From NCBI GenBank assembly GCA_045124505.1, contig JBGVLZ010000086.1, positions 62,001-126,000 on the forward strand: a stretch of 64,000 nucleotides of DNA, in the 5' to 3' direction. A program made the translations under genes and the position numbers. The notes beneath the pieces were generated by a model. It was not told where the DNA came from. It ran no database searches and worked only from the letters and a program-made list of their open reading frames with translations. Positions 26,789-33,556 of this stretch are shown here, one piece after another (the stretch's first letter is position 1; each line of letters starts with the position of its first letter). Source of the DNA: RGIG7213 sp045124505. Lineage in GTDB: Bacteria; Bacillota; Clostridia; Oscillospirales; CAG-272.

Positions 26789-27122
26789 ATAACCACCGCT
26801 AAGCCGGTGGCTTGCTCAGCCCTATAAGGGCATGTTACCGGCGGGGCTGAAAGCCCACTGAAACATTTGACACTTGCAAACCCGCCCTACCGCCACAGAT
26901 GTGGCAACACGGAACCAAGCCTTCTCCGTCATTTGACAGAGTCAAATGATTGAGAAAGGGGGACCACGATAGTGGTGGATGAGGAGTTGATTTGAACATA
27001 AAACACCTCATCCGTCAGCCTGCGGCTGACACCTTCCCCCACTGGGGAAGGCTTACGCTGCAGCGGGATTGCTCATCGGCAAAAGCCTCTTTGGAACCAC
27101 CTGCTTAGCAGGTGGTTTTCGA
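26789..27122. other. Hairpin-dense 330-bp element, possible omega-RNA/HEARO or IS605-like relic
   Basis: Successive perfect hairpins: CCACCG/CGGTGG (26793-26810), GCCCT/AGGGC (26819-26831), GGGCT-GAA-AGCCC (26844-26856), GCCAC/GTGGC (26892-26905), TCATTTGAC/GTCAAATGA (26929-26949), ATGAGG/CCTCAT (~26979-27011), GTCAGCC/GGCTGAC, CCTTCCCC/GGGGAAGG, and a terminal AACCACCTGC/GCAGGTGGTT (27095-27118). Distal pairing GGCGGG (26840-26845) with CCCGCC (26881-26886) could give a pseudoknot. The element begins and ends with related AACCACC hairpins, like the ends of IS200/IS605 elements. The pattern recalls HEARO (IscB-associated omega RNA), but no IscB or transposase gene is present. No coding frame is credible. 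26615-26788 is plain A/T-rich sequence. Confidence 0.55.
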
Positions 27123-27131
27123 TAAACAAAA

Positions 27132-27160
27132 AAAAGTGCAACCCAAAAGGGTTGCACAAA
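27132..27160 (-). terminator. Strong terminator of secG
   Basis: GTGCAACCC/GGGTTGCAC (27137-27145 with 27150-27158) with an AAAA loop; the minus strand continues with eight T residues. Confidence 0.9.
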
Positions 27161-27173
27161 TTCCGAATTTCAA

Positions 27174-27608
27174 TTATTCAGCTGTATCTTCTGCAGGAGC
27201 TTCTGTTGCAGCATCTGTAGCTGCCTCTGTTGCAGCGTCAGTAGCCGCTTCTGTAGCTGCTGCTGTGTCTGCTGTATCTGCTGTCTTTGTTTCATCGCCT
27301 GTTACAACTGCTGTTGTTGTAGCTGCTGTTGTGTCAGCAGGCTTCTTTGTGTTCTGCTGGTAGTTTGTTACCATAGCTGTAGCAAAAACGATAATAACAA
27401 AAACGATAGCGATTATCATTGTAACACGGGAAAGCATCTTATCCTTCGCACGCTGTTTGTTTTTACCGATGTAGTTATCGGAAGAACCGCCTGCGATAGT
27501 TGTTGAAAGCTTACTTGACTTACCACCTGTCTGGAACAAAACCGTTATAACGAGTGCGATAGCCGAAATTATTAAAAGAATTGCAAGTAAAATATTAACG
27601 AAACCCAT
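27174..27608 (-). CDS. secG: Preprotein translocase subunit SecG with a repeat tail
   Basis: 144 residues. Residues 1-85 are SecG: two membrane helices around the conserved LFQTGGKSSKLSTTIAGGSSDNY loop. SecG supports SecYEG-driven export. The remaining ~57 residues are an Ala/Thr/Asp/Glu low-complexity tail with tandem ATEAATDA-type repeats, about doubling the usual length (75-80). The tail probably faces outside or inside as a flexible polyanion. The DNA has matching short tandem repeats, which may vary in number. Followed by a strong terminator. Confidence 0.93.
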   Translation of the reverse strand: MGFVNILLAILLIISAIALVITVLFQTGGKSSKLSTTIAGGSSDNYIGKNKQRAKDKMLSRVTMIIAIVFVIIVFATAMVTNYQQNTKKPADTTAATTTAVVTGDETKTADTADTAAATEAATDAATEAATDAATEAPAEDTAE

Positions 27609-27750
27609 GATTTTATATATCCTTTCGATTATGTAATTACCTCTGTATCGGGTAAATTTTGAATTTCAGCCCGAAAAAATTGTCTTCGAGCATAACAAGC
27701 GTTGATATTGTATCACATTTCTTTCGAAAAATCAATACCTTATTTAAAAA

Positions 27751-28608
27751 TTAACAAATTTTTCTTTTAAGAAAGTCAACCGCAAGACGGATGTCAGCTT
27801 CGGGATCCTCTCCGCACTCACGTTCTATCGTCAAAAATCCTTTGTAGCCGATGTTATTAAGCTCACAAAGATACTCATTCCAAAGCACGGCTCCCTGCCC
27901 TAACGGCACTTCCTTGAAGTATTCGCCAAGACGGAGATCTTCAATTCCGCCGTATGCGAAAAAGTCATATATTATTCTCGGCTCTGTTTTTTTGAGCATT
28001 ATTCCGTCTTTAGCATGCGTATGCACGATATATTTTCCCAACACTCTCACAGCATCCGGTGCTTTTACATCTGTTACCATCGCAAAATTTGCAGGGTCAA
28101 GGTTGACACCGACGCCTTCTGAACCTGTGTCTTCAATAAAGCTCTTCAGCGTTTCAGGTGTTTCGGGGCCTGTTTCGATTGCAAGAACAACACCGTTTTC
28201 TTTTGCAAAATCGCCAAGCTCTCTTGCGGCATTGACCATAATTTCATATCTTTTCTCATTTTTGTCAGACGGCACAGTGCCTATATGTGTTGTCACAACA
28301 CCGACACCGAGTGTGTTTGACAAAGAAATTATCTTTTTCATATCGGGAAGCTTTATTTTATTTTCTTCCTCTTCCATTATTCCGTGACCGCCAAGATCAC
28401 CGCAAAGGGCAGAAACAGATATATCGTATTTTTTGATAAGCTCATTGAACACCGCCGTGCGTGAAGAGTCAAATGTGCGGAAATCATTTTCACCCTCCGT
28501 AACATAAAGCTGTATTCCCTGAACTCCTATATTTTTCGCTTTTTTCAAGGATGTTTCAAAATCTGTTCTGAACGATTCGACAAGAACACCTATTTTAAAA
28601 TCGTACAT
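27751..28608 (-). CDS. Sugar phosphate isomerase/epimerase (TIM barrel)
   Basis: 285 residues from the ATG at 28608, 7 bases after an AGGAG site formed by the end of cca; the ATG at 28614 is too close to that site. AP-endonuclease-2-type TIM barrel. It has metal-ligand style motifs: GVVTTHIG, LAIETGPETPETLKSFI, GVNLDPANF, YIVHTHAKDG, and ...LTIERECGEDP with Glu/His/Asp ligands. The substrate is unknown (xylose/inosose isomerase-like family). Coupled to cca. Confidence 0.85.
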   Translation of the reverse strand: MYDFKIGVLVESFRTDFETSLKKAKNIGVQGIQLYVTEGENDFRTFDSSRTAVFNELIKKYDISVSALCGDLGGHGIMEEEENKIKLPDMKKIISLSNTLGVGVVTTHIGTVPSDKNEKRYEIMVNAARELGDFAKENGVVLAIETGPETPETLKSFIEDTGSEGVGVNLDPANFAMVTDVKAPDAVRVLGKYIVHTHAKDGIMLKKTEPRIIYDFFAYGGIEDLRLGEYFKEVPLGQGAVLWNEYLCELNNIGYKGFLTIERECGEDPEADIRLAVDFLKRKIC

Positions 28609-28610
28609 TT

Positions 28611-29951
28611 TCATTCTCCTTTTTTGTTTAACATCATCTGAGCAGTTTCAAGCAGCATTTCTCTGTCATTTCTTATTTTTTCAGAAACTACAGCATCGAG
28701 AAGTCCTGACAGTATTTCTCCCACCCGTTTACCCGGCTTTACTCCGAGAGAAATAATATCCCCTCCGTCAACTTTAAGATCCCGCACGGTAAGGGCTGTG
28801 CCTTCTTTAACAATTTCCGATGCCATATCGTGCACACGGTTCTGATTTTCAAGTCTGTAGTAAAACTTCGGACTTTGTGACAGTATATCTGCTTTCTGCA
28901 GTTTGAGCAGATCAAAGAAAAATTCTTCTCCATGCTTTGCCAACAGCTTTTTTATCCTCACACGCTCCGGCTTTATTCTGACATCGTGGTATTTTACAAG
29001 CTTGCAAACACTGTCACAAAGCTTATTTGAGGCTTTCAGCGATCTTAGTGTTGCAAAAGCTATCGCCTCACTTGCATCGGGATGTCCTTTATAGTGTGAA
29101 ACACCGTCATTATCCGTGGTTCTTTTTAAAGGCTTGCCTGTATCGTGAAGCAGGGCGGCAAGTCTTAAATGAAGCTCGGGCGGAGAGTACGAAACACAGT
29201 TTGCCGTATGCTCATAAAGCTCAAAACAATGATTGTAATTATTCTGGTCATATCCGTCTATACGCTGTAAGCACGGCACGGCTGATGTCATTACATCACG
29301 GTATTTCATAAGCACACGCTTTACACCGTCGCCGCACAAAAGACGGCATATTTCGGAAAACACACGCTCACTTGAAAGTCCCTCAAGCTTTGAGGAATAC
29401 TGATGCACCGCACTTTCGGTTTCAGCTGACAGCTCAAAATCAAGCTGGGAGGAAAAACGCACGGCACGAAGCACACGCAGTCGGTCCTCTTCGAACCTTT
29501 TTGCAGGCTCGCCAACGCATTTTATTGTTTTTGCATTTATATCACCGATTCCGCCGTACGGATCTATATATCCTGTTTTTTCGCTGTATGCAACAGCGTT
29601 CATCGTAAAATCACGTCTTGCAAGATCTTCTTCGATCGTTTTGGCATACGTGATACTGTCAGGGTGTCTGCCGTCGGCATATCCCGTTTCGGCACGGAAT
29701 GTTGTTACCTCCGCCGACATATCTCCATCAAAAAGCACCGTTACGGTGCCGAATTTTTTTCCGAGTGTTGCGACTGTTTCTTCTTTAAATATTCTTTCCG
29801 TTTCCTCAGCAGGTGCCGAGGTGGTAATATCATAATCGTTAACTTTTCTGCCCATAATGCTGTCACGCACAGCTCCGCCTACGATATACGCTTCATATCC
29901 GTTATCGTTAAGCCTTTTTAAAATACGGGCGATCCCTTCGGGGACAAACAA
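28611..29951 (-). CDS. cca: CCA tRNA nucleotidyltransferase with HD domain
   Basis: 446 residues, starting at TTG (29951) after a GGAG site. Class II nucleotidyltransferase: YIVGGAVRDSIMGRKVNDYDITTSA with the catalytic DxD (DYD), RRDFTMNAVAY, and RRVLRAVRFSSQL-like tRNA-binding segments. A central HD phosphohydrolase domain is seen in LAALLHDTGKP. It adds or repairs the 3' CCA of tRNAs. A promoter-like TTGACA/TAAAAT pair (18-base spacer) lies upstream near 29990-30015 on the minus strand. Confidence 0.94.
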   Translation of the reverse strand: MFVPEGIARILKRLNDNGYEAYIVGGAVRDSIMGRKVNDYDITTSAPAEETERIFKEETVATLGKKFGTVTVLFDGDMSAEVTTFRAETGYADGRHPDSITYAKTIEEDLARRDFTMNAVAYSEKTGYIDPYGGIGDINAKTIKCVGEPAKRFEEDRLRVLRAVRFSSQLDFELSAETESAVHQYSSKLEGLSSERVFSEICRLLCGDGVKRVLMKYRDVMTSAVPCLQRIDGYDQNNYNHCFELYEHTANCVSYSPPELHLRLAALLHDTGKPLKRTTDNDGVSHYKGHPDASEAIAFATLRSLKASNKLCDSVCKLVKYHDVRIKPERVRIKKLLAKHGEEFFFDLLKLQKADILSQSPKFYYRLENQNRVHDMASEIVKEGTALTVRDLKVDGGDIISLGVKPGKRVGEILSGLLDAVVSEKIRNDREMLLETAQMMLNKKGE

Positions 29952-30132
29952 TAAATACTCACTCCATTACAGTTACTTTTATAATTTTATCACGTTTTTC
30001 CCTTTTTTGTCAACATCAAACGGAAATATTTAAAAAAATATTGAAAATTTTGTCCTTTGCAGGATGCGTGCATAAAAACCGTACACACGTAAAAAAATAA
30101 TATCGGTATCACTTAATAAAAGAGGTTTTGAA

Positions 30133-30342
30133 ATGAAAGAAAAATTTTCGGAAATTATGTCAGGACTCAAAAAGCCTGCACTGACTGTTCACAGCGAAAA
30201 CGGCTGTACAATAACCGTAATAGGTATAACGCTTGTATTTCTTATAATAGCATTTCATATTATAATGTGCAAAATGCATTCGTTCTGCACAAAATGCAAG
30301 GTAAAGAAAGCAAAAGAAAACAATACGTGTCAGTGCGAATGA
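30133..30342 (+). CDS. Small single-helix membrane protein with Cys-rich tail
   Basis: 69 residues. Ribosome site AGAGG 7 bases before the ATG. A basic/polar N-terminus is followed by one strong membrane helix (residues ~26-46, TVIGITLVFLIIAFHIIM). A C-terminal Cys cluster with CTKC and CQC spacing may bind metal or form disulfides. Not recognised as a family member. It is the only plus-strand gene in this stretch and ends at a shared terminator. Confidence 0.6.
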   Translation: MKEKFSEIMSGLKKPALTVHSENGCTITVIGITLVFLIIAFHIIMCKMHSFCTKCKVKKAKENNTCQCE

Positions 30343-30347
30343 ATACA

Positions 30348-30377
30348 AAACGGGTCGGTTTTCACCAACCCGTTTAC
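30348..30377. terminator. Convergent (bidirectional) terminator
   Basis: AAACGGGT-C-GGT / ACC-A-ACCCGTTT stem with a short loop sits between the plus-strand small protein and the minus-strand ABC permease. Confidence 0.7.
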
Positions 30378-30382
30378 ATATA

Positions 30383-31552
30383 TCATTTTCTGAACATGAT
30401 CTTTTCAGAGCCGAACATCTTTGTTAAAGCAAATACACCTACACCGGCGTATGCAATATTACAAACACTTGATATCATTATATTTACGACGTTGACACTG
30501 AGGGAAAATACCTCGCTTAAGCAAAGTGAGCTGTTATAAAGCGGTATAAAATACATATATACGGCATTTCCGCTTTCGGCATCGGTAATTGATGACAAAA
30601 GTCCGACAGCCATCGCAAGCATCATAAAGGGTGTTGCGAACATCTGCGCTTCTTTTACTGTATTTGCATATGTGGAAATGATAGACATCAATGTAATAAT
30701 GAATATTACACTTGAAAGAATTATCAAGGCTATCATTATGTAATCCTTCACTGTATACACAGATGAAAGATCAACACCGCTTCCTTCCATGAGATTCGGC
30801 AAGGCAATAAGTGTACCTATAACACTTGATGCACCGCTTATAAGCGCAATAATGGAAAGTGAGAATATTTTGCCGAGTGCAATTTTTGTTCTTGAAACAG
30901 GTGTAACAAGAAGCGTTGCCATCGTTCCCCTTTCTTTTTCACCTGCAATAGCCTCAGGAGTTATCGCACTTGCACCTGTAAACAGGAGCATCAGAAGAAG
31001 CATGGGCATGAGCATTGAATAAAACATCGCCGCAATATCCTCTTGACTTGCAAGGTCATAAACCGTGTCGGGGTTTGCGTTTACGTCAAATTTATTTACA
31101 AGCGATCCTTCGTAAGCATCAAGCACGGAATACACCGCTGTGTATGCCTGGGAGGAATTTACAGATGATGAATTATAAAACACCTGAACATCGGGGGCTT
31201 TTCCCTGTAAAAGATCGTAGCTCATTACAGATGCATCAAAGTTTTCGGAGAATATCAGAAGAACATCCGCATAATTTTCTGTAATATCTTTTTTAGCTTC
31301 TTCAATATCCGTAACTTCGGTTATCTCAGCACCGACCGTTTCAAGCATTCCTTTTATAATGTCGGAGCTGTTAACGGTAAGCACCACGGGCACATGGTCT
31401 TCATCAACTCCAAGTGCATCATCCATAAGTCCGCCCATAAGGCTGTACATCACGTATATAAGGATACCGGGGAGGAAAAGCGTAGCTACCATGCGCTTGT
31501 CTGTGAGGAAACGGACAAGCTCTTTTTTCATTATCGTCAGTATATCTTTCAT
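30383..31552 (-). CDS. ABC-2 type permease (NatB-like)
   Basis: 389 residues. One N-terminal membrane helix, a large extracytoplasmic domain (about residues 45-170) and five C-terminal membrane helices. The family marker GEKERGTMATLLVTPVSR lies before helix 3. This is the topology of NatB-like sodium or drug extrusion permeases. It overlaps the ATPase gene by 4 bases. The substrate is unknown; Na+ or antimicrobial export are candidates by family. Confidence 0.9.
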   Translation of the reverse strand: MKDILTIMKKELVRFLTDKRMVATLFLPGILIYVMYSLMGGLMDDALGVDEDHVPVVLTVNSSDIIKGMLETVGAEITEVTDIEEAKKDITENYADVLLIFSENFDASVMSYDLLQGKAPDVQVFYNSSSVNSSQAYTAVYSVLDAYEGSLVNKFDVNANPDTVYDLASQEDIAAMFYSMLMPMLLLMLLFTGASAITPEAIAGEKERGTMATLLVTPVSRTKIALGKIFSLSIIALISGASSVIGTLIALPNLMEGSGVDLSSVYTVKDYIMIALIILSSVIFIITLMSIISTYANTVKEAQMFATPFMMLAMAVGLLSSITDAESGNAVYMYFIPLYNSSLCLSEVFSLSVNVVNIMISSVCNIAYAGVGVFALTKMFGSEKIMFRK

Positions 31553-32355
31553 CTTTCGCCTACCACCTTATCGTAAATTTCAAAGAATCTTTCTTCAAGA
31601 CTTACACCGCCGCAAAGTGATTCAAGGCTGTCCTGCGCCACCATTTTTCCGTCGATTATAATACCTACACGGTCACAAAGCTTTTCGGCAAGCGAAAAGA
31701 TATGGGTTGAAAGAATTATGGTCTTTCCGTCTTCCTTCAATTTCACAAGAAAATCCGTGACGACCTTGGCGGTTATAACGTCAAGTCCGTTTGTCGGTTC
31801 GTCAAATATAATGATGTCGGGATCGTGCGCAAGGGCAACAACAAGCGATGCCTTCTGCTTCATACCCGTTGAAAGATTGCCGACCTTTACGTGGGCAAAA
31901 TCATTTATACCAAAGCTGTTAAAAAGCTTTTCTTTTCTTTGTTTTGTCTGTTCTTCCGTCATTCCGTGGAGATTTGCGAAGAAGTTGAACATATAGTCAA
32001 CGGAGAAAAAGTCCTCCAGCTTGAGCTCGCTTGTAAGAAATCCTATTTTTCCTCTGACACGTGCGGGATCTTTCACAATGCTTACACCGTCAACAAATGC
32101 ATCACCCGAATCGGGTTTGATAAGTGTTGCAAGCATACGGAGCGTCGTCGTTTTTCCTGCACCGTTAGAGCCCAACAGTCCGTATATTTCGCCTCTTTTT
32201 ACCGAGAACGAAACGCTGTCTGCGGCATGAACTGTTTTTCTTTTTGTTTTTTCGATCTTTTGCTGCTTTGATGAAAGCTTGAAGCTTTTGTCAAGCCCTC
32301 TTACGTCAATGGCATATTCAGCTGCCGTAGTATTATTTGTAAATATTTTTATCAC
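31549..32355 (-). CDS. ABC transporter ATP-binding protein (NatA-like)
   Basis: 268 residues. Walker A GLLGSNGAGKTTTL, signature LSTGMKQKASLV, Walker B IIIFDEPTNGLD and the switch His in ILSTHIF are intact. It probably starts at the GTG 32355; the GAAAGG site is unusually close, so the start is not certain. With the permease it forms a two-gene exporter. Expression is probably controlled by a repressor acting on the palindrome at 32364-32392. Confidence 0.93.
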   Translation of the reverse strand: MIKIFTNNTTAAEYAIDVRGLDKSFKLSSKQQKIEKTKRKTVHAADSVSFSVKRGEIYGLLGSNGAGKTTTLRMLATLIKPDSGDAFVDGVSIVKDPARVRGKIGFLTSELKLEDFFSVDYMFNFFANLHGMTEEQTKQRKEKLFNSFGINDFAHVKVGNLSTGMKQKASLVVALAHDPDIIIFDEPTNGLDVITAKVVTDFLVKLKEDGKTIILSTHIFSLAEKLCDRVGIIIDGKMVAQDSLESLCGGVSLEERFFEIYDKVVGER

Positions 32356-32363
32356 TGCCTTTC

Positions 32364-32407
32364 AAACTGTATATATACAGTGTATACAGTTTTGTCGAAT
32401 TTGTCAA
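32364..32407 (-). promoter_or_regulatory. ABC exporter promoter with palindromic operator
   Basis: Minus-strand TTGACA (32407-32402), 17-base spacer, TACACT (32384-32379). The half-sites AAACTGTATA (32364-32373) and TATACAGTTT (32383-32392) are a perfect inverted repeat around a third TATACAGT unit. They cover the -10 and start region. The pattern fits GntR/YtrA-type repressors of ABC exporters (inference); no such regulator gene is nearby. Confidence 0.7.
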
Positions 32408-32440
32408 GTACCTATGCAAAAAAATATGATTTAATCAAAA

Positions 32441-32475
32441 AACAATGCGGATACCGGCCGATATCCGCATTTTAT
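32441..32475 (-). terminator. Terminator of the 26-residue peptide gene
   Basis: AATGCGGATA (32444-32453) and TATCCGCATT (32462-32471) enclose an 8-base loop; a TGTTTTTTG tail follows on the minus strand. Confidence 0.85.
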
Positions 32476-32494
32476 CGTTCTTTAAAAAACGTGC

Positions 32495-32575
32495 TTATCT
32501 CCAACGGAGATAAATTTCCACAGCTGTAGCGCCGCAATACAATGCAGTAGCACCGATTAACCAACTTGCCAACAT
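32495..32575 (-). CDS. 26-residue membrane micro-peptide
   Basis: A micro-gene too short for ordinary gene callers. The ATG at 32575 is preceded by AAAGGAGG at ideal spacing (9 bases). The peptide begins MLASWLIGATALY and ends EIYLRWR: one hydrophobic helix with an acidic residue and a basic C-terminus. It has its own perfect promoter (32619-32647) and strong terminator (32441-32475), so the unit is a complete gene. It diverges from the XRE regulator gene. It could be a type I-like toxin, a signalling peptide or a small membrane regulator. No known homologue was recognised. Confidence 0.75.
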   Translation of the reverse strand: MLASWLIGATALYCGATAVEIYLRWR

Positions 32576-32618
32576 TGTTTCAAGTCCTCCTTTCTTTTGT
32601 AACCTGTACAGTACTGCC

Positions 32619-32647
32619 ATTATAGCACAGAAAAAATGCATTGTCAA
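32619..32647 (-). promoter_or_regulatory. Consensus promoter of the 26-residue peptide gene
   Basis: Minus-strand TTGACA (32647-32642), 17-base spacer, TATAAT (32624-32619). The -35 box lies 4 bases from the XRE-type operator at 32651. Confidence 0.85.
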
Positions 32648-32650
32648 TAC

Positions 32651-32716
32651 TATATGCAACATTTTATTGCATATAAGATGTGTTTTATTGCATAGAATTA
32701 TTATATTCTATATTAT
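32651..32716 (+). promoter_or_regulatory. XRE gene promoter and repeated operator
   Basis: TATATGCAA (32651-32659) and TTGCATATA (32667-32675) form a perfect 9-bp inverted repeat. The 12-base unit TTTTATTGCATA occurs at 32662-32673 and again at 32683-32694, 21 bases (two helical turns) apart. The second TTGCAT (32688-32693) is also a -35 box, with TATTAT (32711-32716) 17 bases on. This suggests autoregulation and control of the divergent peptide gene. Confidence 0.7.
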
Positions 32717-32738
32717 AGTAAATGAAAGGATATACAAA

Positions 32739-33038
32739 ATGGAAAAGCACATAACCATACTCGGAAACAACATAAGACAAATAAGACGTGAAAAGGATCT
32801 GTCGCAAGAGGCACTTGCGGAATTTGCCGACATCAACGTAACTTTCCTCGGCAAAATTGAGCGCGGACAGGCAAACCCGACAATAGAAACGTTGATGAAA
32901 ATATCGCATGCATTCGATCTGCCCGTAACAAAACTTTTTGAATATCCTCAAAGCATATATGACACATCAAACAACGATCAAAGACTTTTGAGCTTACTTT
33001 CAGAGTACGCCGACAAAATAAAGGATTTATATAAATAA
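32739..33038 (+). CDS. XRE-family transcriptional regulator
   Basis: 99 residues from the ATG at 32739, with GAAAGGA 8 bases upstream; the upstream in-frame ATG lies inside the operator and is rejected. A helix-turn-helix of the Cro/C1 (HTH_3) type spans residues ~9-63: NIRQIRREKDLSQEALAEFA...TFLGKIERGQANPTIETLMKIS. A short C-terminal helical tail (YADKIKDLYK) follows, too short for a TPR peptide-sensing domain. It probably binds the TTGCATA sites upstream. Flanked by two micro-peptide genes on the other strand. Confidence 0.9.
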   Translation: MEKHITILGNNIRQIRREKDLSQEALAEFADINVTFLGKIERGQANPTIETLMKISHAFDLPVTKLFEYPQSIYDTSNNDQRLLSLLSEYADKIKDLYK

Positions 33039-33061
33039 TGATTAATTAAGAGGCTGTATAA

Positions 33062-33135
33062 ATATTTCCGCAGGAAATATGCGCCTGGTCCGTGGGCAGT
33101 TGACTTCGTCAACTGTGGGGGGACGGACAAGGCGC
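33062..33135 (+). repeat. Structured repeat element, copy A
   Basis: Order of helices: hairpin ATATTTCC-GCA-GGAAATAT (33062-33080), directly abutting P1 GCGCC/GGCGC (33081-33085 with 33131-33135), P2 GTCCGT/ACGGAC (33088-33093 with 33123-33128), GGG opposite TGGGGGG, and P3 CAGTTGAC-TTC-GTCAACTG (33097-33115). The same architecture recurs at 55030 and 56859 with different, still complementary, helix sequences. It starts 24 bases after the XRE stop. Confidence 0.8.
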
Positions 33136-33182
33136 ACGGAATACAAAACTATAAATGCAAACCTTTAGAGGTTACATTACCG

Positions 33183-33207
33183 TAGGGTCGATTCACGAAT
33201 CGACCGC
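33183..33207. repeat. TAGGG-hairpin repeat
   Basis: TAGGG followed by GGTCGATTC-AC-GAATCGACC (33186-33205). Same layout as TAGGGGCGACCATTGGTCG in the 5431-5455 and 5904-5929 copies and TAGGGACAG...CTGTCC at 55138-55162. Confidence 0.6.
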
Positions 33208-33252
33208 ATAAAACAATCAAAAGCAAATCAGCCCATACCGTACAATCAGAAA

Positions 33253-33276
33253 GCGGATGCCGTTTTCGGCATCCGC
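33253..33276 (-). terminator. Terminator-like hairpin after the 30-residue peptide gene
   Basis: GCGGATGCCG/CGGCATCCGC with a TTTT loop (AAAA on the minus strand); only a short T-run follows on the minus strand. Confidence 0.65.
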
Positions 33277-33290
33277 GCGGTTGTTAATGA

Positions 33291-33383
33291 TTAACGGCCT
33301 ATCATAGAGTTCAACAGTGCAATAGGAAGCCAGACAAGAGCCATTACTCCAGCAAAAACCAATGCGCCTAAAAGTGTTGACAT
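33291..33383 (-). CDS. 30-residue membrane micro-peptide
   Basis: A second micro-gene. The ATG at 33383 follows AAAGGAG at good spacing. The peptide starts MSTLLGALVFAGVMALVW and ends NSMIGR, an almost entirely hydrophobic helix with a basic C-terminal residue. It has its own promoter (33419-33447) and a downstream hairpin. The pattern resembles the 26-residue peptide (hydrophobic helix, Arg end) but there is no clear sequence identity. Function unknown; membrane-acting toxin, bacteriocin-like peptide or regulator are possible. Confidence 0.72.
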   Translation of the reverse strand: MSTLLGALVFAGVMALVWLPIALLNSMIGR

Positions 33384-33418
33384 TATAGTTTCTCCTTTCC
33401 CATGTAGTCTATGTGGTC

Positions 33419-33447
33419 ATAGTAGCACAAGTACAAGACTTTGTCAA
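33419..33447 (-). promoter_or_regulatory. Promoter of the 30-residue peptide gene
   Basis: Minus-strand TTGACA (33447-33442), 17-base spacer, TACTAT (33424-33419). As in the other peptide promoter, the spacer ends in TGTGC next to the -10 box. Confidence 0.75.
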
Positions 33448-33520
33448 CACTTTAGTGATATCTTTTTTATCATTTTGTACTATCTTTTTTTACATCAGAT
33501 GTATTACCCGCATAAAATTC

Positions 33521-33548
33521 GGCAGGTTCAATGAAAATCGAACCTGCC
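33521..33548 (-). terminator. Terminator of the nagZ-to-PIG-L operon
   Basis: GGCAGGTTC (33521-33529) and GAACCTGCC (33540-33548) enclose a 10-base loop; an AATTTTAT tail follows on the minus strand. Confidence 0.75.
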
Positions 33549-33556
33549 ATTTTTAT

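Noticed and set aside
26615..27173. Protein-coding remnant of a transposase in the hairpin-rich region
   Set aside because: No frame longer than about 60 codons with protein-like content; only structured DNA is seen.
27112..27363. Plus-strand Ala/Val/Ser-repeat frame opposite secG
   Set aside because: Mirror of the secG repeat tail; begins inside the terminator and has no ribosome site.
33062..33276. CRISPR array or leader
   Set aside because: The hairpins are not regularly spaced and there are no identical repeats with unique spacers; no cas genes.
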